Positions 1-6,267 of a stretch of DNA of 10,288 nucleotides are shown piece by piece. Position numbers and translations under genes: made by a program. The stretch covers positions 1 through 10,288 of the forward strand of contig JAUVPY010000045.1 of NCBI GenBank assembly GCA_030598425.1, given 5' to 3'. This stretch comes from Anaerolineae bacterium (lineage in GTDB: Bacteria; Chloroflexota; Anaerolineae; 4572-78; NAK82). Positions within the stretch are counted from its first letter, which is position 1. Each line of letters opens with the position of its first letter. The notes under the pieces were generated by a model that was not told the DNA's origin, ran no database searches, and was given only the letters and a program-made list of their open reading frames with translations.

Positions 1-1808
1 GCACGGGGATTGGGAAAGTGTGGCAGGACAACCAGCCCTCCTTGCTTCTTGCACTGTCTCGCCCACTCGGTGAGCAGGATCTCAATCGGGTCGCCCAAGG
101 CTGACTCATCCGCGCCGCCCGTCGTCATCGGCGCAATGATCTGACCCTGATAGCCGAGTAGTGAGATATGGCCCAGCACGTGTTGGCGGTTCTCCGTTCC
201 CACACGCACCAGGTATTCGCCGTCTCCGCCAGCTTCCTTGGAACCCCACGTCATTTTGCCATCAAAATCACCCACGTTGGTCATCAGTTCTCCCCACTGG
301 CTGGCCAGCAAGTTGATGACGTTTACGCCCTCAGCAGAGCCTTCCAGCAGGGCCGACATAGGAGATAGAAAATGAACGTGGGTATCGGCCGTGACCCAGC
401 CCTCTTCGCGCCAAGGCAGCACCTTCTCAATATCGATGACGATTTCTTGGGTGTCGGGCGTTACTTCGATCACTTTTCGTACCGGCCGTATCTCGAATCC
501 CTTTGATACCTCAAGGTACACCTTGCCCAGCGGCAGATCGATGCTCGTCTCGCCAGGGATGTAGGTACAGGCGTGGGTGTCGAGATGTGAGAAGTCCACG
601 CTGTAGTCCTCGAACCACGCCGGATTGGGGATGCGGTGGCGATCGACTGGGCCCAGGTATTCGCCCCATTCACCGTGTACGTGTAACTTGACCGGCACGC
701 TCTTGTTGCTGCCACGCTCCACCGCTCGAAGCGTGACCCGTTGCGTCGCCGGTGGCACCGGCTGCAGAGGACTCGCTGATGGGCCATCGTCGACCTGCGC
801 TTCAGATGCTTCCACTACGCTCTGGGCAGGGACAGTTTGCCCTCCGGGGAGGTGGAAGCAAGCGTCTGGGTGAGCCGTATACTCGATCAAGATCTCGCGC
901 TCGGAGATCTCGGGAACTTGGTTGTTGTACGTCTCAGCCCAGGGGGCGTTGGGGTAAATCAGGCGAGGCGCGGCCGAGATGACTTGCCCCAAATCGAGTT
1001 GGACCTGATCAAGCACCCCCTGTTCGTTCAATTCAGGTAGGAATGCTTCTCCCGAGGGCAGTGTCAGGAGGGCCTTGCGGCGTGTCTGCCAGCGTAAGGG
1101 TGTCGTCTTGAGCTTGCCAAAGGGAAGGAAGAACGAGTTGCCGGCGGAGATCCCCGCCACGATGACTAGGCTTGAAACTGGCTCGAAGCGGACTCCGACA
1201 ACGGCCTTATCTGGGTGCGGGTTCTCCCACGCCCATAGCCAGTAGATCCAAGGCTCACCGTGTCCACCATCGAGCTGAGCCACTCGCGTCTGACTCCGCC
1301 CCCATCCGGCGATGAGTTGCTCGTGCGATGCCCGCTTTGGATGGGGTTTGGGATGGGCAACCGCCTCGAAGGGGTTCTCGCCCCAGCGGCGCTTAAATGC
1401 ACCGAGCTGATGGCGGCGGCGGACCGGTGTGCGCTCCTCGGTACCATCCGCGTAAAGGATGACATAGTCCGCCGCGTGTTCGCCGAGTTGTCCCTCTCCA
1501 CGCATAGGTGAGGTGAATCCACTCGGGCCGGATTCCAACGGGCGCAAATCCGAAGTGTGCATAAAGACCAGCCATTGTGCCACGGTTGGGCTGAACTCCA
1601 CAGCAACAACCTCCTCCGTGATCGCAACAACGTCTTCAACCTCAAAGGGGATGCCCCAGGCAACACAGGCTCCGCTTGGCGCGTGCACTAAAGCCTCTGC
1701 CATTTCCTCCGAAATGCTGGCATTGGCTAATTCAGATAGCGTCACATTACCCTTGAGAGGCAGAGACGCAAATAGTGGTGAACTGGGACCATCTTGAATG
1801 TTCGACAT
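1..1808 (-). CDS. CehA/McbA-type PHP metallohydrolase with long N-terminal region (3' end missing)
   Basis: This frame was read by hand from the ATG at 1808 and stays open through 602 codons to the window edge, so the C-terminus is missing. Residues 1-360 form an unrecognised, Trp-rich and beta-rich region (for example WIYWLWAWENPHPDKAVVG near 187-205). Residues 355-465 look like a beta-sandwich lead-in (VTLRAVERGSNKSVPVKLHV). From about 470 the protein resembles CehA/McbA-type PHP hydrolases: ADTHVHF at 474-480 would give the first metal-binding His pair, TENRQHVLGH at 538-547 fits the conserved E...GH block, and GLVVLPHFPNPR at 591-602 begins the next His motif. PHP enzymes hydrolyse phosphate or carbamate esters with two or three metals; the substrate here is unknown. 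No signal peptide is evident. A Shine-Dalgarno AAAGGA at 1821-1816 lies 7 bases before the start. It follows the URO-D gene by 88 bases and is probably the last visible gene of the GH4 unit. The family call is from motifs only. Confidence 0.8.
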   Translation of the reverse strand, partial: MSNIQDGPSSPLFASLPLKGNVTLSELANASISEEMAEALVHAPSGACVAWGIPFEVEDVVAITEEVVAVEFSPTVAQWLVFMHTSDLRPLESGPSGFTSPMRGEGQLGEHAADYVILYADGTEERTPVRRRHQLGAFKRRWGENPFEAVAHPKPHPKRASHEQLIAGWGRSQTRVAQLDGGHGEPWIYWLWAWENPHPDKAVVGVRFEPVSSLVIVAGISAGNSFFLPFGKLKTTPLRWQTRRKALLTLPSGEAFLPELNEQGVLDQVQLDLGQVISAAPRLIYPNAPWAETYNNQVPEISEREILIEYTAHPDACFHLPGGQTVPAQSVVEASEAQVDDGPSASPLQPVPPATQRVTLRAVERGSNKSVPVKLHVHGEWGEYLGPVDRHRIPNPAWFEDYSVDFSHLDTHACTYIPGETSIDLPLGKVYLEVSKGFEIRPVRKVIEVTPDTQEIVIDIEKVLPWREEGWVTADTHVHFLSPMSALLEGSAEGVNVINLLASQWGELMTNVGDFDGKMTWGSKEAGGDGEYLVRVGTENRQHVLGHISLLGYQGQIIAPMTTGGADESALGDPIEILLTEWARQCKKQGGLVVLPHFPNPR

Positions 1809-1833
1809 GTCGGTTTCCTTTCTATTGACTTTA

Positions 1834-1859
1834 GGGCAATGACGTTCTGTTTTTTGCCC
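1834..1859. repeat. Inverted repeat in the leader of the PHP gene
   Basis: The arms GGGCAA (1834-1839) and TTGCCC (1854-1859) are perfectly complementary, with a 14-base spacer. They lie in the 88-base gap before the PHP gene, 25 bases from its ATG. The stem is short and has no U-run in the transcription direction, so it is not a normal terminator. It could be an operator, a leader hairpin or chance. Confidence 0.25.
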
Positions 1860-1896
1860 GAGGATGCCTTGATGACGTACCGGGTGGGTATGATGT

Positions 1897-3081
1897 CTAC
1901 TGTTCGGTCAGTTGCTGCCACTCATCTATCAGTGCTGAGACGTTCTCGTGGGCGCGGGGGGTGTTCTCACGCACGTTGTCTACTGGGGAAAGAATAAATC
2001 CGCCGCTGGGAGCCAAGATTTCCATTGCCTGGCGTACCTCGGCCCGCACATCCTCAGAGGAACCTTGCTCTACAGTTAAATGTCCGTTCACCCCACCCCA
2101 CAAGCACACCCTGTCTCCCAGCTTTTTCTTGGCGACGGCCATGTCCCACGCCTCAGGGTCCACGCCGATCAGCACATCGACGCCAGCCTCCGCGAATAGA
2201 TCCAAGAGCGGCATGCAATTCGAGGTGATGATGTAGCCCAAACGGCCCCCCTTCTGGTGGGCCAATTCGGCGTCGGCTTTGAGGATGGGGAAGAGAAACT
2301 CGCGATAGCTGGCCGGAGTCCAGAAATCGCAGTTCTCATACCAGGCCCGTTTTATGTACAAGTCAATCCCGGCCTCCAGCACGACATGCATGCGTCCCCG
2401 GTTCCATGTAGCGATGATGTCAAGCATCTCGCGCATAAACTCTGGCTGGTCGTAAATGGTAAAGACCATGGCTTGCAGGCCGTGGATCCACCCGATCAGG
2501 TCTGCCCCCACACCCCAGCCTCCGGCTACCAGCAGGTCGTGCTGTCGGGCCAGCTCCAGGGCCGGTCGCGACTCAGTCTGGAAGGCGGCTATCTCTGCCT
2601 CGGCGGAAGGCACTAACAGATAGCGTAGCGCGTCCAGATCTTCAGGCCCCGTCACCAGGAATCTCTTGGAGCGGGGCACCAGGTAATCGTCGAGGAACGG
2701 CACGTGATCGCCCCAGGGCCAATCCCCAGTCTGGCGCACTTCGGTATGCAGAACGCCGCCCGGCGTATTGTATTCCTTGATCAGGATCGGGTCTCGCTCG
2801 CCGGGCTGATCCTCTACCCACTCCCTGGTAGTCACCCGCGGATCGTAGCTCACCGGCAGGCCGTGCAGATTGTAGTAATCGTTGACCTGCACCGGTGGGC
2901 GAGGCGGTATTTGGACGTAAGCGTCCAACCCCATTTCTACCTGGCGCTCGACGAACTCGGTGTGGCTCTGGCTGCGGTCTCTGAGGGCGTTAAAAAGCAT
3001 AAACGAACAAGGCGCATAATCGGGTTCTTGACAATCCAGGGCAGCCAGCATACGTCGGCGCGATGACGTTGTCTCAGGCAT
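1897..3081 (-). CDS. Uroporphyrinogen-decarboxylase superfamily protein (not HemE), possible methyltransferase
   Basis: A 394-residue protein of the URO-D superfamily, which includes HemE and corrinoid-linked methyltransferases such as MtaA and CmuA. Matching features are the N-terminal SSRRRMLAALDCQEPDYAP (6-24), GGWGVGADLIGWIHGLQAM (187-205), the block WTPASYREFLFPILKADAEL (254-273), the VDVLIGVDPEAWDM strand-helix (301-314) and GGFILSP...ENTPRAHENVSALI near the C-terminus. The HemE RQAGR motif is absent, so it is not the haem enzyme. The usual HxC zinc site of the methyltransferases reads TSNC (286-289) and the later C/H-bearing segment reads SPVDNV (365-370), so the metal site is altered or lost. 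The ATG at 3081 was chosen because of a strong purine-rich ribosome site just upstream; a TTG at 3162 would add 27 residues that do not fit the family. It lies 74 bases after the GH4 stop, and co-transcription is likely. Function is unknown; demethylation or other one-carbon chemistry is a guess. Confidence 0.88.
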   Translation of the reverse strand: MPETTSSRRRMLAALDCQEPDYAPCSFMLFNALRDRSQSHTEFVERQVEMGLDAYVQIPPRPPVQVNDYYNLHGLPVSYDPRVTTREWVEDQPGERDPILIKEYNTPGGVLHTEVRQTGDWPWGDHVPFLDDYLVPRSKRFLVTGPEDLDALRYLLVPSAEAEIAAFQTESRPALELARQHDLLVAGGWGVGADLIGWIHGLQAMVFTIYDQPEFMREMLDIIATWNRGRMHVVLEAGIDLYIKRAWYENCDFWTPASYREFLFPILKADAELAHQKGGRLGYIITSNCMPLLDLFAEAGVDVLIGVDPEAWDMAVAKKKLGDRVCLWGGVNGHLTVEQGSSEDVRAEVRQAMEILAPSGGFILSPVDNVRENTPRAHENVSALIDEWQQLTEQ

Positions 3082-3083
3082 TA

Positions 3084-3093
3084 CCCCCTCCCC
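3084..3093 (-). promoter_or_regulatory. Ribosome binding site fixing the URO-D start
   Basis: On the minus strand the run GGGGAGGGGG ends 2 bases before the ATG at 3081; its GGAGG core lies 5 bases from the start codon. This strong site favours the 394-residue form over the longer TTG-started reading that would overlap the GH4 stop. Confidence 0.7.
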
Positions 3094-3131
3094 TGATCTC
3101 TTGAGTAAACTTGGGCCACATTCCTGATTTA

Positions 3132-3147
3132 CCAATCTTCCAATCTC
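3132..3147. repeat. Short tandem repeat, CCAATCTN x2
   Basis: Two adjacent 8-base units, CCAATCTT and CCAATCTC, followed by a degraded CCATCGCT, sit in the 74-base gap between the GH4 stop and the URO-D start. It is visible as a tract in the sequence, but only two units are clean. Confidence 0.45.
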
Positions 3148-3155
3148 CCATCGCT

Positions 3156-4544
3156 TTACCAAAATTGCGACAAGTGCTCACGGTACGCCTCCAGGTAGTC
3201 ATCGAGAATACGTTGGGCCACGTCTATGTCGGTGGTGACCGGATCCAACAGCAGGCATTGTAGGGCTGCTTGCCGGTCGCCGTGCACGGCAGCGTCGACG
3301 CACAGGCGCGTCACTGTGATCTCGCGGCGACAAAGCTCGGCAATCGGCTCCGGCAGAAGCTCCATGGCTACTCCGCTTACTCCGATACCGCTGAACAGTC
3401 CGGGTACTTCCACAACAGCCCCCTCCGGCAAATTGGTGATGTAGCTCTGATTAGGCAGGTTCACCGCCATATGATAGTGATGCCCTGCCCCGGCAACGGT
3501 TTCGATCAGTTCCACCGCCCCTTCGCTGTTCACGTCGCGAAGGTGGTCAATCGCCATCCGGCCATCACCCATCCTGGCAATTTCGTCGTGTCCCCTCCCA
3601 CGCCGTTGGTCCCACACGTCCCAATCGTAGAGACTGATGTCGTATTTCTCCCATGGTCTGGTGATCGGGTCGCTGACCCATGGCAGGTATTCACACAAGT
3701 GTCCGTCACCAGGGATGGGGAACCGGCCAAAGGCGTCGTACACTCGGCGGGTCAGCGGCTCGAAGCTGGCGTCGAACTCAGCCCAAAGTTGGGCGAAAAC
3801 GGGATAAAGGTCCTCGCCGGTGCGCTTGTCGCGCAGGTCGAGCATCCACGTGAAATGGTTGAGCCCGGCGGCCTGGATTTCGATGTGCTCCAGGGCCTGG
3901 ATTGCTACCTGCATAAGCCGTGGCCACGTTTCCGGGTCGGCGTGTGCGCTTATACGGCCCTCTGGCACATCAATCCCCAGGTAGTCGGCCAGTACCAACC
4001 CGACCATTCCGTAGCCCGCGTAGATCTGGTGGCATAGGCCCACAACCTTAATCTGGCTGTAGCGAGCGACCGCATCGCAGATGCGCATCATGGGATTGGT
4101 AAAATTGAGGAACCATGCATCCGGGCAAGTCTGCTCCATATCGCGGGCGATTTCCAAAACAGGGCCGATGTTGCGCGCGGCGTGAGCGAAGCCTCCTGGC
4201 CCCCCGTTTTCGGCGTAGGGTTGGCGCACGCCGTGTTTCAGGGGAATCTCATAATCCGAACGCCACAGTGTTTCACGCGGCGGTACCTCGATCGCGGAGA
4301 TGACGAAGGCAGCGCCGTCGAGCGCCTCAGTGTGGTGAGTGTGGGTGGTGATCGCCATCTGGGCATCCCATTCCCGGTTGAGTCGCTTGGCCAATCGGGC
4401 GATCAGGTCCAGAGTTTCGGCGTTCCGATCCACCAGGGCGAGCTGGCTGCCGCGTAGTTGCTCGCTGTTCATCAAGGCAGAGACCGTATTGAGGCCAAAG
4501 ACGGCGCTGCCTGCGCCAATGACTACAATCTTTGTGAGTAGCAT
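3156..4544 (-). CDS. Glycoside hydrolase family 4 (NAD-dependent alpha-glucosidase/alpha-galactosidase type)
   Basis: A 462-residue GH4 enzyme. These use NAD and a divalent metal to oxidise C3 of the sugar, then eliminate the glycosidic oxygen. Residues 4-16 form the Rossmann start with G10-A-G-S; D39 ends strand 2; FLNFTNPMMRICDAV (145-159) is the conserved NP block; C171-H172 (CHQ) and H230 in AGLNHFTW (226-233) are the likely metal ligands. The C-terminal LPEGAVVEVPGLF and the closing helices are typical of the family, and full length is normal. About 59 residues separate C171 from H230, against roughly 28-30 in better-known members, so there is an insertion near 193-225. The CHQ triplet differs from the CHS of alpha-galactosidases, so the substrate is uncertain. 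There is no signal peptide, consistent with cytosolic NAD use. The ATG at 4544 is fixed by the Rossmann start; the nearest GAGGG (4562-4558) is a weak site 13 bases away. It heads the GH4, URO-D and PHP group. Confidence 0.93.
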   Translation of the reverse strand: MLLTKIVVIGAGSAVFGLNTVSALMNSEQLRGSQLALVDRNAETLDLIARLAKRLNREWDAQMAITTHTHHTEALDGAAFVISAIEVPPRETLWRSDYEIPLKHGVRQPYAENGGPGGFAHAARNIGPVLEIARDMEQTCPDAWFLNFTNPMMRICDAVARYSQIKVVGLCHQIYAGYGMVGLVLADYLGIDVPEGRISAHADPETWPRLMQVAIQALEHIEIQAAGLNHFTWMLDLRDKRTGEDLYPVFAQLWAEFDASFEPLTRRVYDAFGRFPIPGDGHLCEYLPWVSDPITRPWEKYDISLYDWDVWDQRRGRGHDEIARMGDGRMAIDHLRDVNSEGAVELIETVAGAGHHYHMAVNLPNQSYITNLPEGAVVEVPGLFSGIGVSGVAMELLPEPIAELCRREITVTRLCVDAAVHGDRQAALQCLLLDPVTTDIDVAQRILDDYLEAYREHLSQFW

Positions 4545-4588
4545 TTTGGTACAGTAACCCTCACGTAATTTTCAACTAAGATCAATCG

Positions 4589-4603
4589 AGATCCATTGGA
4601 TCT
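4589..4603. promoter_or_regulatory. Perfect 15-base palindrome, candidate operator
   Basis: AGATCCA-T-TGGATCT is a perfect 7-1-7 inverted repeat. It lies between the predicted -10 box and the GH4 ATG, about 14-28 bases after the expected transcription start, where a repressor would block transcription. The regulator is unknown and none is encoded in the window. Confidence 0.45.
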
Positions 4604-4623
4604 ATGTGGAATTCGCGACATGC

Positions 4624-4652
4624 ATTATAGTATAGTTCCCATACGTTATAAA
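4624..4652 (-). promoter_or_regulatory. Predicted sigma-70-type promoter for the GH4 unit
   Basis: On the minus strand a consensus TATAAT (4629-4624) is preceded at exactly 17 bases by TTTATA (4652-4647), which matches 4 of 6 bases of the -35 consensus. The expected start near 4617 gives a leader of about 73 bases before the GH4 ATG. The surrounding DNA is distinctly AT-rich compared with the coding regions. This supports a separate transcription unit starting at GH4. It is predicted from sequence only. Confidence 0.55.
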
Positions 4653-4690
4653 CCTGACTTTCCGCTGCGAGATCTTTGTTCCCTCTTTGA

Positions 4691-4704
4691 CTTCCACCGG
4701 GAAG
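4691..4704 (-). other. Small hairpin after the choline-sulfatase-like gene
   Basis: CTTCC-CGGT-GGAAG in the transcript gives a 5-base stem with a 4-base loop, 12 bases after the sulfatase stop codon. No U-run follows (next bases TCAAAGAGG), so an intrinsic terminator is not supported. It may mark the 3' end of the upstream transcript or be chance. Confidence 0.25.
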
Positions 4705-4711
4705 GGCAGAG

Positions 4712-4731
4712 CCAGTTCAGTACTGTACTGG
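4712..4731. promoter_or_regulatory. Near-perfect 20-base palindrome over the sulfatase stop codon
   Basis: CCAGT-T-CAGTACTG-T-ACTGG is symmetric in 9 of 10 base pairs; the only mismatch is the paired T/T. It covers the last codons and stop of the sulfatase, and lies about 60 bases upstream of the predicted -35 box of the GH4 promoter. The length and symmetry suit a dimeric regulator's site; alternatively it is a hairpin at the transcript end. Confidence 0.4.
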
Positions 4732-6231
4732 TGCGCGACCTCTCACATACTGCTTGGTCGCATCAAAGTGAGGCGAATAGTCCCAATGCGTCTCGTTGAC
4801 CTTCATAGCTTCCCTGATCAACTGTCGCTTGAGCAGGCTCTCGGTAACATCCTGCTCGATCTTGTCCGGGTCAAACTGCTCCAGGATGCGGGCTTTTAGT
4901 CCTTCTTCTATCTCTTGGTACTCAGGCTTACCCGACAAGTTGTTCCACTCATCAGGATCATCTTCCAGATTGAACAACTGAGTGTCTTCCCCGTGTACGT
5001 AGTTGTATTTGTATTGTCCCTTTCTGATCATAAAGCAGGTGGCAAAAACGCCGGCCGTATGCATTTCGGAGAATACCTCTTTCTCCTGGGTGTCGGTGCC
5101 GTTTATCAATCCCATCAGGCTCTTTCCGTCAAGCGATAGTCTGTTCCCTACTCCGGCTATGTCCAAGATGGTGGTGGCCAGGTCCACCAGGGATACCGGT
5201 TGCCCGATCTTAGTCCCTGCCTGCCACCGATCAGGGTAAGCGACGATCAGCGGGATGCGGGTGGACCATTCGTAGAAATGTCTCTTCTGCACCATGCCTC
5301 GCTCACCCAACATATCCCCATGGTCACTGGTGAAGATGATGATCGTATTTTCGCGCACCCCTACCTCTTCCAGGGTCTTTATCAATTCCCCAACTTTCTG
5401 GTCCACGTAGGACACCAGGCCATAGTAGGCTCTTCTGAGGTTGTACAGGTTCTGTGGGTTCTTCAAATCAACCCAGTCGACGCCGTGGTATATCTGACAC
5501 CACTTGTCCATGGTCGAATAGGTTGCTTCCAGATCATCGGTGAAGTGCGGGATATCGATTGGCTCTTTGTCGTACATATCCCACAGTTCCTGGGTCACGT
5601 GAAATGGTTCGTGAGGATGGTGGTAGGATACGCATAGGAAAAACGGCTCACGCGCTCTTCCTGCCTCCCAGGCCTCCACCCCCTCGGGTCGCGAATGAAG
5701 GTATTCGAGTGCCCTGAAGTGCGTCTCTTCGTCGAAGGCCAATCCTTTGCTCCACGGTCGTATCCCGGCCGTCACGTATTGGCCAGCAATCGGTTTGCCA
5801 AACTGTGGCTTGGTCATTACCTCCCGGGTCGTTGTCCATTCGAAGTCCGCCGGATAGATATCGGTGGTGGTTCGCCTGCGGAATCCGTGCAGTTGGTCCG
5901 GTCCGATGAAGTGCATCTTTCCGCTCAGGACTGTATCATAGCCTGCAATGGATAGATAGTGGGCGATAGTTGGCTCGGCGGAGGATAGCGGCGCGGCATT
6001 GTCATAGCACCCGATCCGCGAGACATACTGGCCCGTCATAAACGAGGCTCTGGCTGGAGCGCATAAGGGGCAGTTGGTGTAGGCGGCGTCGAAGCGAATG
6101 CCATCCTCCACCAGGCGATCCAGCTTGGGAGTTTTCACCACCGTATGCCCATAGGCTCCGGTCAGAAAGGGTGTCATCTGATCGACCATGACCAGGAGGA
6201 TGTTGGGTTTTCCGTTGTTTGGGTTTGCCAT
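4717..6231 (-). CDS. Cys-type sulfatase, choline-sulfatase-like (BetC-related)
   Basis: A 504-residue S1-type sulfatase that should hydrolyse a sulfate ester with a formylglycine made from C57 in CPLCAPAR (54-61). Supporting motifs: KPNILLVMVDQ (8-18) with the metal Asp, MTGQYVSRIGCYDNAA, VLSGKMHFIGPDQLHGF (101-117), TTDIYPADF (122-130), and SDHGDMLGERG in the second half. The KMH...GPDQLHGF and TDIYPADF blocks plus the C-terminal HWDYSPHFDATKQY segment are hallmarks of choline-sulfatases. The part after DIYPADF and the segment around SEMHTAGVF differ from BetC as I remember it, so the alcohol part of the substrate may not be choline. No signal peptide, so it is cytosolic. A TTG at 6246 would extend the frame, but AAGGTG (6243-6238) supports ATG at 6231 or 6234; 6231 gives the better 6-base spacing. 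It lies 36 bases after the TIM-barrel gene. Confidence 0.92.
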   Translation of the reverse strand: MANPNNGKPNILLVMVDQMTPFLTGAYGHTVVKTPKLDRLVEDGIRFDAAYTNCPLCAPARASFMTGQYVSRIGCYDNAAPLSSAEPTIAHYLSIAGYDTVLSGKMHFIGPDQLHGFRRRTTTDIYPADFEWTTTREVMTKPQFGKPIAGQYVTAGIRPWSKGLAFDEETHFRALEYLHSRPEGVEAWEAGRAREPFFLCVSYHHPHEPFHVTQELWDMYDKEPIDIPHFTDDLEATYSTMDKWCQIYHGVDWVDLKNPQNLYNLRRAYYGLVSYVDQKVGELIKTLEEVGVRENTIIIFTSDHGDMLGERGMVQKRHFYEWSTRIPLIVAYPDRWQAGTKIGQPVSLVDLATTILDIAGVGNRLSLDGKSLMGLINGTDTQEKEVFSEMHTAGVFATCFMIRKGQYKYNYVHGEDTQLFNLEDDPDEWNNLSGKPEYQEIEEGLKARILEQFDPDKIEQDVTESLLKRQLIREAMKVNETHWDYSPHFDATKQYVRGRAPVQY

Positions 6232-6267
6232 CATGTTCACCTTCAAGACTGTTCCTGATAGTGTAGG

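Noticed and set aside
1166..1666. 166-residue minus-strand frame rich in Arg and Ser
   Set aside because: It is out of frame with the continuous 602-codon PHP gene covering the same bases, and its composition is that of a shadow frame.
1839..1878. Direct repeat ATGACGT at 1839-1845 and 1872-1878
   Set aside because: Seven bases 33 apart is close to what chance gives, and no promoter was recognised beside it.
1897..3081. Annotation as uroporphyrinogen decarboxylase HemE
   Set aside because: The RQAGR substrate motif is absent, the protein is longer than usual HemE, and the neighbours are not haem genes.
3270..4037. 255-residue plus-strand frame
   Set aside because: It lies wholly opposite the well-supported GH4 gene, has no recognisable domain, and has the composition of an antisense frame.
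4691..4704. Rho-independent terminator after the choline-sulfatase-like gene
   Set aside because: The stem has only 5 pairs and no U-run follows.
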